Below are positions 1 through 7,940 of a stretch of 64,000 nucleotides of DNA, in pieces. Source of the stretch: Rhizobium sp. Leaf371 (lineage in GTDB: Bacteria > Pseudomonadota > Alphaproteobacteria > Rhizobiales > Rhizobiaceae); the NCBI RefSeq assembly GCF_001424045.1, contig NZ_LMQB01000023.1, positions 496,001 to 560,000 of the forward strand, given 5' to 3'. The position numbers and the translations under genes were made by a program. Within the stretch, counting starts at the first letter, position 1; every line of letters starts with the position of its first letter. The notes under the pieces were generated by a model that saw only the letters and a program-made list of their open reading frames with translations, had not been told where the DNA came from and ran no database searches.

Positions 1-115
1 CGGTTTCGCCATATGTGGCGAGAACGGCGCCGTCTGCCTGGCGGGCGATCTTGCCCGTTTCAAGCTTCAGCGGGCGGCCCGCCCATTCGATTTCGACGCT
101 ATGGGTATCGAACAT
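1..115 (-). CDS. pnp: Polyribonucleotide nucleotidyltransferase, N-terminal fragment
   Basis: The window opens inside this gene; only about 38 N-terminal codons are visible ([15 protein letters not shown]... onward). This matches the start of rhizobial PNPase, the 3'-5' phosphorolytic exoribonuclease of the degradosome, whose first RNase PH-like domain begins with this 'W-x-G-x-x-L-x-x-E-T-G' strand pattern. It lies downstream of rpsO on the same strand, the conserved rpsO-pnp order, with a 295-bp spacer that holds the rpsO terminator. Identification rests on this short stretch plus synteny. The start at the ATG complementary to 113-115 is the only sensible one. Confidence 0.9.
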   Translation of the reverse strand, partial: MFDTHSVEIEWAGRPLKLETGKIARQADGAVLATYGET

Positions 116-356
116 ATCTTGTCCTAACATTTGTGCGGCAAGGCCGCGCCGCAGGCCTCTGTAAAGAATGGCGCGGGCGTCCCTGCATGGTCGACGGATC
201 ACGGGCAAGACAACGGGAGGCTTCCGGGTTCACGAAGCCGGACGAGGCTTCGAAGCATCCTGCAATCCTGCCCCATGACAGGTCATCTGTTGCTTTGCAG
301 TCCGGCACGTCCGGCCTGCTCATGGACTTTCAGGCGAGATGCGGAAGACCGCATCC

Positions 357-402
357 GTAAAAAGAGGCCGGCGGGCGAGCGCCTTGCAGCACCGCCCGCC
401 GG
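357..402 (-). terminator. Rho-independent terminator after rpsO
   Basis: Perfect 10-bp GC-rich inverted repeat (368-377 with 393-402), 15-nt loop, followed on the minus strand by a run of five T (complement of 359-363). It sits nine bases after the rpsO stop. In enterobacteria the rpsO-pnp spacer carries a leaky terminator plus an RNase III processing hairpin; this stem is the counterpart of the terminator. The remaining 240 bases to pnp show no other clear gene. Confidence 0.8.
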
Positions 403-410
403 GAACGATC

Positions 411-680
411 TTAACGGCGGATGCCGAGGGAAGTGATCAGCTTGGTGTAGCGGGCCTCTTCCTTCTTCTTGAGGTAGTCAAGAAGCGAACGACGGCTCGA
501 AACCATGGCGAGAAGGCCACGACGCGAGTGGTTGTCCTTCTTGTGGCCCTTGAAGTGTTCGGTCAGGTTGTTGATCCGCTCGGTCAGGATGGCAACCTGG
601 ACTTCCGGAGAACCGGTGTCGCCTTCGACGGTTGCGTATTCCTTGATCAGCTGGGTCTTGCGTTCTGCAGTGATCGACAT
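411..680 (-). CDS. rpsO: 30S ribosomal protein S15
   Basis: An 89-residue protein, exactly the usual S15 length, beginning MSITAERK and carrying the family block [17 protein letters not shown] (about 20-36) and the conserved [12 protein letters not shown] segment (about 46-57) that contacts 16S rRNA helix 22. S15 is an early binder in assembly of the 30S platform. It is followed by a strong terminator and then pnp. The upstream region (681-879) lies between it and the sensor kinase and contains a possible -10 (TATAGG on the minus strand near 800), so rpsO can probably be transcribed on its own. Confidence 0.98.
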   Translation of the reverse strand: MSITAERKTQLIKEYATVEGDTGSPEVQVAILTERINNLTEHFKGHKKDNHSRRGLLAMVSSRRSLLDYLKKKEEARYTKLITSLGIRR

Positions 681-879
681 CGTGTGATCCTTTCGATTTT
701 AAGGATTGCGGGTCGCCGGCAGCCGGGATGTCGTCTAGCTGCGGCCTTGAAGGCAGAAGGAGACGGGCACGTTAAAGCCCGTCCTTATGCTGGCGGTGCC
801 TATAAAGCATTCGCGAGCGAAAGGAAAGACCCGCCTTCCCCCGCCCGGCCCCCCGCCCGGGCTCCCGCCGAACACGGCC

Positions 880-2685
880 CTATCCAGCCGCCACGCCGGT
901 CCCGCCGTCGCTGCCTCCGTCCTTGCCGCCGCCCGTCCCGCCATCGGGGGCCGGCTTGTTCAGCCGGGCGCTGTCGATCTCCACCCGCCACTCGATGCCG
1001 TCCTCGTGCATCAGGCGCTGCAGGCGTGCATCGAGCGACATGCCGAGCATGCGCTCCAGCACCAGCGTCCCGAATCCCTTGCGGCCGGGCGTGCGCATTT
1101 CCGGTGCGATATCGGCGCGGCTCTCGCGCCAGACGAGGCGGAACGTGTCACCGTCGAGGCTCCAGGAGAGATCGACGCGGCCGTCCGCATTCGCAAGCGC
1201 GCCGTATTTGGTGGCATTGGTGGCCAGCTCGTGCAGCGCCATCCCGAGCATCTGCGACACCTGCGTATCGAGCCGCACCGGCGGTCCCGCCATGGAGAAA
1301 CGATCGCAACCGTCGGGAATGAAGGGCTGGAGCTGGTTGTGCGCCAGCTCGTCCATGTCGATGCCCTGCGCGGCGTTGGCGATCATCAGGTCGGTCGAGC
1401 GCGCAAGGCCCGCCACGCGACGCCGGAAGGTTTCCACGAAGTCCTGCCGGCTTTCCGGCGAGGCTGCGGACTGGTTGAGCATCGACTGGATGACGCTCAG
1501 CTGGTTCTTGGAGCGATGCGCGACCTCGCGCATCAGGAAGCGGATCTCGGCCTCGGCGCGCACGCGTTCTTCCGCCGCTTCCGACAGAGCGGCCGAGACG
1601 ACGGTCACCTCTTCCACCATATGATGCCGCATGGCGACCGGCTCGCCCTGCCCGAGCCGGCGGGCGTCGTCCGCCAGCAGCTTCACGCCGCGGCTCATCA
1701 TCCGGGCGATGGCGAGCGAAATGGCAAGCGCGATGGCCGTAAACACCAGCGCTCCGCCGGACAGCCAGACATAGGAGCGCCGCGCGGTGGCATCGGCGTC
1801 GGCGGCCTTTGCCCAGGCGACGATCTTCCACCCGCTGAGCACGGAGAACTCGGTCACCGTGCGGTAGCGGATGCCCTGTTCGACCGCCTCGCCCACGCCG
1901 ACGCGCAAGGAGGGCACGATGGACATGAAGAACGGCCTGCCGGGCGCGACCTTCGGGTCCGAAGCCGCCACGACATCGCCATTGCCGTCGATGATGGCGG
2001 CGTTCCAGCCGGGCGACAGGACGTCGCGGCCGATCGGGCGCTCCAGCGAGACGGCATCGCGTGTCAGCGTCATCAGATAGTCGTCCTCCCGTCTGGCCGA
2101 GAAGATGGGCAGGTAGACGTTGAAGACCCAGGTCCGGGCCGTGTTCCCGAAAAACACCGAGGACACCAGGGGCACGCCGCTGCGGAACGCCTGATCGACG
2201 GAGAGCGGATCGGAGGCGCGGCCAAGCGGCTGACCGAAGGGAATGCGCGTATTGACCCGCTGCTGATAGGTCCGGTCGATGATGAGCAGGTGCATGCCCG
2301 TGCCGGACAGCGCCGAGGCCGCGCGGCGATAGAAGGCGCCGAGATCGTCGTTCTCCAGCGATCGCGACGAGGCGAGCACGCGCAGCGTGGTCAGCATGCC
2401 GTCCACCTCGCGTTCGACGGCGCGGGTCACCGAGCCGGTCGAGGCTTTGAGAAGGGCGTTCACCACGCGCTCCTGGTCGTCCATGCTGCGCTTCAGGATC
2501 ATCAGGGAGAAGACGAAGGACGGAACGATCGCCATCAGCAGAAGGGCCGCGAGATAGACGGCGAGAGGTCGGCGCAAACGGGTGCGCAGGCCGGATAGCC
2601 CGCTGGTCATGCGTTGGCGCAAGCCTCTGTTCAGCCCACCACCCAAGATCCCTGCCCCCGCAGCGTCGCGCATCCCTGAGGACAC
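880..2685 (-). CDS. Membrane sensor histidine kinase, HWE family
   Basis: 601 residues. Two membrane segments (about 41-63 and 304-328) enclose a periplasmic sensing region of roughly 240 residues, followed by a HAMP-like linker and the kinase. The phosphoacceptor is His390 in EVAHRSKNQ; the ATP-binding part has HELATNATKYGAL (485-497) and the WRE triplet (519-521) that names the HWE family, typical of alphaproteobacterial stress and light kinases. The C-terminal 25 residues are a low-complexity Gly/Asp tail. No response regulator or PAS domain is nearby, so the partner and signal are unknown. It lies between truB and rpsO, an unusual place for a kinase. The start could also be the Met five codons in. 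Confidence 0.85.
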   Translation of the reverse strand: MSSGMRDAAGAGILGGGLNRGLRQRMTSGLSGLRTRLRRPLAVYLAALLLMAIVPSFVFSLMILKRSMDDQERVVNALLKASTGSVTRAVEREVDGMLTTLRVLASSRSLENDDLGAFYRRAASALSGTGMHLLIIDRTYQQRVNTRIPFGQPLGRASDPLSVDQAFRSGVPLVSSVFFGNTARTWVFNVYLPIFSARREDDYLMTLTRDAVSLERPIGRDVLSPGWNAAIIDGNGDVVAASDPKVAPGRPFFMSIVPSLRVGVGEAVEQGIRYRTVTEFSVLSGWKIVAWAKAADADATARRSYVWLSGGALVFTAIALAISLAIARMMSRGVKLLADDARRLGQGEPVAMRHHMVEEVTVVSAALSEAAEERVRAEAEIRFLMREVAHRSKNQLSVIQSMLNQSAASPESRQDFVETFRRRVAGLARSTDLMIANAAQGIDMDELAHNQLQPFIPDGCDRFSMAGPPVRLDTQVSQMLGMALHELATNATKYGALANADGRVDLSWSLDGDTFRLVWRESRADIAPEMRTPGRKGFGTLVLERMLGMSLDARLQRLMHEDGIEWRVEIDSARLNKPAPDGGTGGGKDGGSDGGTGVAAG

Positions 2686-2764
2686 ACCGGGGACGCTGCC
2701 CTTCGACCCCGTTCCCGAAGACGACTTCGTGGAACCGGCTCGCTCCCTCGCACGGAACGTCTGT

Positions 2765-2787
2765 CATCCGGCCCGTAAGGCCGGATG
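2765..2787. repeat. Perfect 9-bp inverted repeat upstream of the kinase gene
   Basis: CATCCGGCC and GGCCGGATG separated by five bases. It has no T-run on either strand, so it is not a normal terminator. It lies in the 299-bp spacer (2686-2984) between truB and the kinase and could be a leader hairpin, an operator or a REP-like palindrome. Confidence 0.5.
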
Positions 2788-2945
2788 CCCGAATCACGGC
2801 ACTAGACCATCCCCGGCCCTGTTTGAAAAGGCACGAGATTTCGCCTGCACGGAACCGTACGGAAAGCCCGTTCGATCGAGGCAGTTCTATCGGTCGAGGT
2901 GAGGGCTTTGCCGGCCAATGACATCAGGTCTGTCCGGGCAGGCCC

Positions 2946-2987
2946 GTCTGGTTCGGTCAGTCTGGTCCGGCCCGTCTTGTCCGGTCA
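2946..2987. repeat. Three tandem 14-bp repeats at the truB stop
   Basis: Units at 2946-2959, 2960-2973 and 2974-2987 follow the pattern GTCTGGTCCGGTCA with two or three differences each; a more degenerate copy precedes them near 2929. The third copy contains the truB stop codon (complement 2985-2987). One of several locus-specific short tandem duplications in this window. Confidence 0.75.
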
Positions 2988-3920
2988 GTCGGCGTTGAAG
3001 ACCCGCTTCGGGCGAAACTCGCCTTCGCCGATCTCGCCGATCGCAACCAGCCGGCCGCGGACGGTGGCATAGGCCTCGTCTTCGGCCAGCGGCGCGTCGC
3101 GTCCGCGCAGGATGATCGGGTTGCCCATTCGGATGCGGTGCGCCTGATCTTCGGAAATGGCGATGTGCGGCAGGTTCGACAGGGCCTCTCCCGTATCGAT
3201 CAGGAACGCATCGAGCGCCGCCAGACGGTCCTCGTCGCTCTCGATGGCTTCGAGCGCCGTCAGTTGCGCCAGCGGCACCATGGTTTCCTCGGCGAACGGC
3301 GCGACGAAGGATCGGCGCAGCGAAGCGATATGGCCGAAGCAGCCGAGGTCGCGGCCGAAATCGCGCGCCAGCGAGCGAACATAGGTGCCCTTGCCGCATT
3401 CGATCTCGAAATGCGCCAGATTGGGCGTGCAGCCGAGCAGCGACAGGCGGAAGATCTCCACCTCGCGTGCGGGAATGTCGAGCACCTCGCCTTCCCGCGC
3501 CAGATCGTAGGCGCGCTCGCCGGCGATCTTGATGGCGGAGAATTGCGGGGGAACCTGCGAGATCACGCCGGTGTAATTCGCAAGAAGGGCGCGCACGTCC
3601 TCCTCCTGCGGGCGGCTGTCGGAGGATTGAACCACGGTGCCTTCGAGGTCGTCCGTCGTGCGCTCCTCGCCCCAGGCGACGGTGAATTCGTAGATCTTGC
3701 GCCCGTCCATCACGTAAGGCACGGTCTTGGTGGCGTCGCCCAGCGCGATCGGCAGCATGCCGGAGGCCAGCGGATCGAGCGTGCCAGCATGGCCGGCCTT
3801 CTGGGCCTTGAAGAGCCACTTCACCTTGGAGACGGCTTCCGTCGATCCGAAGTCCAGCGGCTTGTCGAGGATCAGCCAGCCGGAGACCGGCCGCCCTTTT
3901 GGTTTGCGCGGTTTACCCAT
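2985..3920 (-). CDS. truB: tRNA pseudouridine(55) synthase TruB
   Basis: 311 residues. Makes pseudouridine 55 in the T-loop of elongator tRNAs and acts as a tRNA chaperone. The N-terminus has the signature GWLILDKP (14-21) and the catalytic block [12 protein letters not shown] with Asp49 as nucleophile; later [18 protein letters not shown] and [12 protein letters not shown] are standard TruB motifs, followed by a C-terminal PUA-like extension. It lies 111 bp downstream of rbfA on the same strand, the usual rbfA-truB pairing. Confidence 0.97.
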   Translation of the reverse strand: MGKPRKPKGRPVSGWLILDKPLDFGSTEAVSKVKWLFKAQKAGHAGTLDPLASGMLPIALGDATKTVPYVMDGRKIYEFTVAWGEERTTDDLEGTVVQSSDSRPQEEDVRALLANYTGVISQVPPQFSAIKIAGERAYDLAREGEVLDIPAREVEIFRLSLLGCTPNLAHFEIECGKGTYVRSLARDFGRDLGCFGHIASLRRSFVAPFAEETMVPLAQLTALEAIESDEDRLAALDAFLIDTGEALSNLPHIAISEDQAHRIRMGNPIILRGRDAPLAEDEAYATVRGRLVAIGEIGEGEFRPKRVFNAD

Positions 3921-4031
3921 CGTCTTGTCGTTCCAATGTTCGTGTCGGTTTTATCGAACCCCCGAGGGTTCCGCTTCACTGTGCAGGCCCGTCATGCCGT
4001 CCGATAGGACCGACAGGGAAATCCCAAACGC

Positions 4032-4457
4032 CTAGCGGTCGTCGCCCTCGTCATCGCCCTTGTCATCACTCGGGCCCAGATCGCGCGCCACATCGGGCGA
4101 GCGCAGGAGTTCGTCGATCTTGCGGTAGTTGTCGAAGCTCGTATCGTCCTTGAAGCGCACTTCGGGCATGTACTTCATCTGGCGCAGATGCGGCGACAGC
4201 CGGCCCCGGAGGAATTTTGCGTGCCGGTTCAGCGCCTCGATGATGCCGTCGTGATCGGCGACGCCGAGCGGCGTCACGTAGGCCGTGGCCACCTTCAGGT
4301 CCGTCGACATGCGCACTTCCGAGATGGAGATGACCGTGGTCTCGATCAGCGGATCGCGCACCTCTCCCCGCTGCAGAACCTGGACCAGGGCTGCGCGGAC
4401 TTGTTCGCCGACCCGCAGCATGCGCTGCGTGCGGCCCGAAGAGGTGGATTTGGCCAT
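4032..4457 (-). CDS. rbfA: 30S ribosome-binding factor A
   Basis: 141 residues, normal for alphaproteobacterial RbfA with a C-terminal acidic tail ([10 protein letters not shown]). The KH-like fold motifs are present: [20 protein letters not shown] near the N-terminus and [16 protein letters not shown] (about 103-118), the RbfA signature. RbfA binds immature 30S subunits and helps mature the 5' end of 16S rRNA, also in cold adaptation. First visible gene of the minus-strand translation cluster; divergent from the amidotransferase-like gene across a 178-bp spacer. Confidence 0.95.
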   Translation of the reverse strand: MAKSTSSGRTQRMLRVGEQVRAALVQVLQRGEVRDPLIETTVISISEVRMSTDLKVATAYVTPLGVADHDGIIEALNRHAKFLRGRLSPHLRQMKYMPEVRFKDDTSFDNYRKIDELLRSPDVARDLGPSDDKGDDEGDDR

Positions 4458-4635
4458 GATATATCCGATATCGAGCGCCGATCTCAGCGCGATTGAGGCG
4501 GTGCAATGCCTCTTTCGCGGCGGAAGGTCAAGGCTCGCAGCGCAAAAGTGCCGGACATGCGGGCTTGAGCCCTGCCTCTTGATCGGAAGGACGGCCCGTG
4601 TTCTCTACGCACGAGACCACGTCTGCGGAGCCGCC

Positions 4636-5394
4636 ATGCACGTCCTCGTCATCGAAAACATGCCGCAGTCCGATCTCGGTCTGGTCGGCGTGGCGCTGAG
4701 GGAGGCCGGCGCGCGCCTCGATATCCGCAAGGCCTATGCGCAGGACCCCCTGCCGGCAGACTGCGACGGCTATGATGCGATGGTGGTGCTGGGCGGAGAG
4801 CAGAGCGCGCTCGACGACGCGCTTTATCCCTATCTCCCGGACCTGACCCTCCTCATGCGCCGCTTTACCGAAACGGACCGGGCGGTCCTCGGCATCTGTC
4901 TCGGCAGCCAGCTTCTCGCGCGGGCCCATGGCGCGGACAATCACCTCGGCACGGCGCGGGAGTTCGGCTGGCAGGCGGTCGCGCTGACGCCGGCCGGTCT
5001 CGCAGACCCCGTCCTCTCGGCCGCAGGCGAACGCTTCCCGGTCTTCGAGTGGCATTCCGACACCTTCACCCTGCCGCCCGGAGCGGAGGTTCTGGCCTGG
5101 AACGACACGGTTCCGCTGCAGGCCTTCCGCATCGGCCGGGCGAGCTACGGCATGCAGTTTCATTTCGAGGCGGGAACGGCCGTGATCGCCACGTGGAAGG
5201 AGATCTACAAGGACCAGATCGACCGGATCGATCCGGACTGGCTTTCCCGTTCCGCCCGTCTCCAGGCACGACATGGCGCGGCGTCCGACAGAGCGGGGCT
5301 GGCGCTCGCACGCGCCTGGGTCGAAACGATCCTCGTTCTGCAAGGGGGCGAAGTGGCATCGGCGCATTGCGGGCGAAACGTCTCTCAAGGCTGA
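4636..5394 (+). CDS. Class I glutamine amidotransferase-like protein
   Basis: 252 residues with the GATase-1 fold. The nucleophile elbow is GICLGSQLLA with Cys88; the partner His176 and Glu178 lie in MQFHFE. This matches stand-alone GuaA-type amidotransferase homologues (the 'GMP synthase - glutamine amidotransferase domain' group, which includes gamma-glutamyl hydrolases such as PuuD relatives); the substrate is not known. The frame is open upstream of 4636, but similarity to the family begins at MHVLVIEN. No partner synthetase subunit lies nearby. Confidence 0.8.
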   Translation: MHVLVIENMPQSDLGLVGVALREAGARLDIRKAYAQDPLPADCDGYDAMVVLGGEQSALDDALYPYLPDLTLLMRRFTETDRAVLGICLGSQLLARAHGADNHLGTAREFGWQAVALTPAGLADPVLSAAGERFPVFEWHSDTFTLPPGAEVLAWNDTVPLQAFRIGRASYGMQFHFEAGTAVIATWKEIYKDQIDRIDPDWLSRSARLQARHGAASDRAGLALARAWVETILVLQGGEVASAHCGRNVSQG

Positions 5395-5492
5395 CGAAAC
5401 GCCCGCCGACCATTGCGGCTTCAAGCCCTTCCCCCTATTCTCTTGATCATGAAGAGGTGGAGGACGCGCCGGTCTCCGGCGTGCGAGGCGCA

Positions 5493-6269
5493 ATGATAGA
5501 CCCTGCCGGACAGACGTCGAACCCATCGGTTCGCAATCGGATCGATGCGCGCTGCAGAACGCTGCTGCGCGTCGGCCTGCCGGTTGCCGGCCTCTGCGCC
5601 GGCATCGTCGTCGCCAGTCTCTACGGCACGACAGGTCCCGCCGCGGCCGCGGATTGCGAAGCGACGCCGAATGCCGGGATCGACTGGAGCGGCTGCAGCA
5701 AGGCCAACCTCATGCTGCCCTCGAGCACCCTGACCAATGCGGTCCTCGCCGGCGCCAATCTATCGGCCACCGATCTCGGCGGATCGGATCTCGCCGGTGC
5801 GAACCTCGAGAAGGCCACGCTGATCCGGGCCTCGCTGAGCGGTGCGACGGCGCAAAAGGCGAATTTCAAGCGGATCGAAGCCTACCGCTCCAACTTTTCC
5901 GGCATCAAGGCGGCCGGCGCGTCCTTCGCCGGCGCCGAACTGCAACGGACCAACCTGACGGAAGCGGACCTGACCGGGGCCGATTTCAGCAAGGCGGAGC
6001 TGTCGCGCGTCAACTTCGGGAAATCGACCCTGACCGGCACGCGCTTCTCGCTCGCCAACCTCGCCCGGGCCAAGCTGACGGGCGCGACCTTCGAGGGGCC
6101 GATCGCGTTCGACGAGGCGTTCCTCTATCTGACCCGCATCGAAGGGCTCGATCTCTCGACGGCAACCGGCCTGAAACAGGAGCAGATCGCGCTCGCCTGC
6201 GGCGATGCCAAGACGACGCTCCCACAGGGACTGACGCCGCCGCCGAATTGGCCCTGCAAGCACGACTGA
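5493..6269 (+). CDS. Pentapeptide-repeat protein, secreted or membrane-anchored
   Basis: 258 residues. After a basic N-terminus there is a hydrophobic segment (about 25-50, ending GPAAAADC) that looks like a signal peptide or anchor, then about two dozen A(D/N)LxX pentapeptide repeats (roughly residues 60-205, for example ANLSATDLGGSDLAGANLEKA) that form a right-handed quadrilateral beta-helix. The C-terminal part has two Cys (ACGD... and ...WPCKHD) and, with Cys near residues 55 and 66, could form disulfides. Such proteins have no single function. Start chosen at ATG 5493 because the signal-like segment follows; the frame is open further upstream. Confidence 0.75.
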   Translation: MIDPAGQTSNPSVRNRIDARCRTLLRVGLPVAGLCAGIVVASLYGTTGPAAAADCEATPNAGIDWSGCSKANLMLPSSTLTNAVLAGANLSATDLGGSDLAGANLEKATLIRASLSGATAQKANFKRIEAYRSNFSGIKAAGASFAGAELQRTNLTEADLTGADFSKAELSRVNFGKSTLTGTRFSLANLARAKLTGATFEGPIAFDEAFLYLTRIEGLDLSTATGLKQEQIALACGDAKTTLPQGLTPPPNWPCKHD

Positions 6270-6297
6270 TCCTGCGAACACGATGGAAGGAACGGGA

Positions 6298-6759
6298 ATG
6301 GCGCACGACCGGCCGCATCTGCCCCTGACCGGCGCCTGCCGCTGCGGCCAGGTTCGCCTGCGCATCACGGCCCAGCCGATCCTGACGATGGCCTGCCATT
6401 GCACGGGATGCCAGAAGATGACGGCTGGACCCTATTCCCTCAGCGTCGCCGTTCCCGCGGCCGGCTTCACGGTTGCCGAGGGCGAACCGGTGATCGGCGG
6501 TCTCCATGGCGACATGCTGCACCATTTCTGCTGCCCGCACTGCCTGAGCTGGATGTTCACGCGGATCGAAGGCCTGCCGGATATGGTCAATGTCCGCGCG
6601 ACCATGCTGGACGATCTCACTTGGTATCGCCCCTTCATCGAGACCTATACCTGCGAAAAGCTCGCCTTCGCCGAAACGGGTGCCGCCCACAGCTACGAGC
6701 GTTTTCCGCCGATGGCGGATTTCGAGAGGCTGATCGGCGCCTATCACGCCGCAAGGTGA
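6298..6759 (+). CDS. GFA-family (glutathione-dependent formaldehyde-activating-like) zinc protein
   Basis: 153 residues from ATG 6298, which is preceded by GGAAGG at good spacing; an in-frame ATG at 6283 lacks one. Zinc ligands of the GFA/CENP-V fold are all present: ACRCG (Cys14, Cys16), CHCTGC (Cys33, 35, 38) and CCPHC (about 78-82). Family members are often annotated as formaldehyde-activating, but for most the reaction is unproved. It follows the pentapeptide-repeat gene by 28 bp and may share its transcript. Confidence 0.85.
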   Translation: MAHDRPHLPLTGACRCGQVRLRITAQPILTMACHCTGCQKMTAGPYSLSVAVPAAGFTVAEGEPVIGGLHGDMLHHFCCPHCLSWMFTRIEGLPDMVNVRATMLDDLTWYRPFIETYTCEKLAFAETGAAHSYERFPPMADFERLIGAYHAAR

Positions 6760-6762
6760 GGG

Positions 6763-7062
6763 TCAGAAGCCCTGGAACAGGAAGTCGAGCGCGGCGGTGA
6801 TCTCGTCGGAACGCGACCGGAAATCGGCAACGAACGCGCCCATGTCCCGGGTCGGCACGACGGCCATAAACTGCGTCGCCATCACATATCGATTGCCCTC
6901 GATCTCAACGATCGGGTTCAGGCGGGGAAATGTCGGAGACAGATCGCCGGGAGGCAGAAGCGGTATCATCGTCCGCGTATCGAGGCCTGCGAGGATCTCC
7001 GCCTGCACGTCCAGCGCGAGGGCACCGTCATATCGCAGGCGGTAGGCGCAGAATCGGGCCAT
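6763..7062 (-). CDS. ccdB: CcdB-family toxin (gyrase poison)
   Basis: 99 residues, close to the 101 of plasmid F CcdB. It aligns along its whole length: an N-terminal strand pattern FCAYRLRYDGALALDVQ, TMIPLLP in the core, LNPIVEIEGNRYVM, and a C-terminus ending in LDFLFQGF where F-CcdB ends in NLMFWGI; the C-terminal Trp-Gly-Ile that contacts GyrA is here Gln-Gly-Phe, a change at a functional site. CcdB traps the gyrase-DNA cleavage complex. Overlaps the antitoxin gene by one base (TGATG), so translation is coupled. A chromosomal copy such as this may have reduced toxicity. Confidence 0.88.
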   Translation of the reverse strand: MARFCAYRLRYDGALALDVQAEILAGLDTRTMIPLLPPGDLSPTFPRLNPIVEIEGNRYVMATQFMAVVPTRDMGAFVADFRSRSDEITAALDFLFQGF

Positions 7063-7292
7063 CAGAACTGGCGATAGCGCGCCAGCGGCAGGCCATGCTC
7101 GGCGATATAGCGATTGCTCGCCGCAAACGCCTCGGCGTTCTCGATCAGCCAGAGGCGCTCCCGCTCCGCCTTGACCGCCTTGGCGACGCCGTCGGCGGCC
7201 GCGCTCGCAATATCGATGTTCAGTTCCAGCGCGTCGGCGACGAGTTTGTCGTCGAGCGCGACATCCGGCCTGGTTCGGGCGGTTTGCGACAT
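7062..7292 (-). CDS. ccdA: CcdA-family antitoxin
   Basis: 76 residues, similar to the 72 of plasmid CcdA. The N-terminal half should form the ribbon-helix-helix DNA-binding dimer (RTRPDVALDDKLVADALELNID) and the C-terminal half (ERERLWLIENAEAFAASNRYIAE...) matches the conserved CcdB-binding tail WxxEN-x-x-A-x-x-x-x-N-x-x-I-x-x-x-G. Start taken at ATG complementary to 7290-7292, with GAGG eight bases upstream; the frame is open further but that part looks non-coding. It should repress its own promoter in 7293-7400. Confidence 0.88.
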   Translation of the reverse strand: MSQTARTRPDVALDDKLVADALELNIDIASAAADGVAKAVKAERERLWLIENAEAFAASNRYIAEHGLPLARYRQF

Positions 7293-7419
7293 GGGATCAT
7301 CCTCGATCAAGGCCCGGGCCGCCTGCACATCTTCCGGCACATCTGCAGATCGCTTCCGGGCGAGAGGAACAGGATAGACCATCCCGTCCGGAAGAAAAGA
7401 GGCACCGCGTCGAACGGCT

Positions 7420-7794
7420 TCACGCCGTGACGGTTTCATCCTCGACCGGCGCGCCCGGCGCGTTCTTCTTGATGGATTCGATGCAGTTCTTGGCGCTGGC
7501 TTTCGAGGCGTAGGCTTCGGACTGGACCATGGGCTCGCCGTTTGCCGCCTTGAACCGGACGAAGTGTTCACCGCCCTTGTTCTCGACGATCTCGAAGCGG
7601 TAACCGGATCCCGTCTCGTCCTTGGTCAGATCGACGGTGGACGCGCCCGGCGCATTCTTCTTGATCGATTCGATGCAATTCTTGGCGCTGGCTTTCGACG
7701 CGTAGTTCTCCGACCAGACCATCACTTCGGCATTGTAGAGGAACTGGGCTCGAAACTGGCCGCCGGCGGCTTTCAGGATCTTGAACTTGTGCAT
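7420..7794 (-). CDS. DUF1508 (YegP-like) protein with two near-identical repeats
   Basis: 124 residues made of two DUF1508 modules (about 1-58 and 62-120). Each has the pattern hydrophobic strand, (S/Q)SE-x-YASKASAKNCIES, then IKKNAPGA; the last 21 residues of the modules are identical and their DNA is nearly so. A clear Shine-Dalgarno (AAGGAG) precedes ATG 7794. YegP-like proteins are small, abundant, dimeric or tandem beta-alpha proteins of unknown role. Codons end with a short acidic tail. Confidence 0.85.
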   Translation of the reverse strand: MHKFKILKAAGGQFRAQFLYNAEVMVWSENYASKASAKNCIESIKKNAPGASTVDLTKDETGSGYRFEIVENKGGEHFVRFKAANGEPMVQSEAYASKASAKNCIESIKKNAPGAPVEDETVTA

Positions 7795-7940
7795 GTCGTC
7801 TCCTTCCCTTCGGCCAAAAGCGGGTGCTTCCGTCCGTCAGTGAAACCTACAACAAAACAGGCAGGACCGAAATGCAAAGTAACAAATGACACAGTGCCGG
7901 CCCCGGGATCGGAAATGGAGGGCCGGCTGTGTCTCGCGCC

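Noticed and set aside
787-2598. 603-codon open frame antisense to the sensor kinase
   Set aside because: Low-complexity His/Gly/Arg composition typical of the complement of GC-rich coding DNA; no domain; the opposite strand encodes a clear kinase.
4285-4635. Longer N-terminus for the amidotransferase-like gene
   Set aside because: The open frame reaches back into rbfA on the other strand, but those residues are arginine- and serine-rich and unlike the family, which starts at MHVLVIEN.
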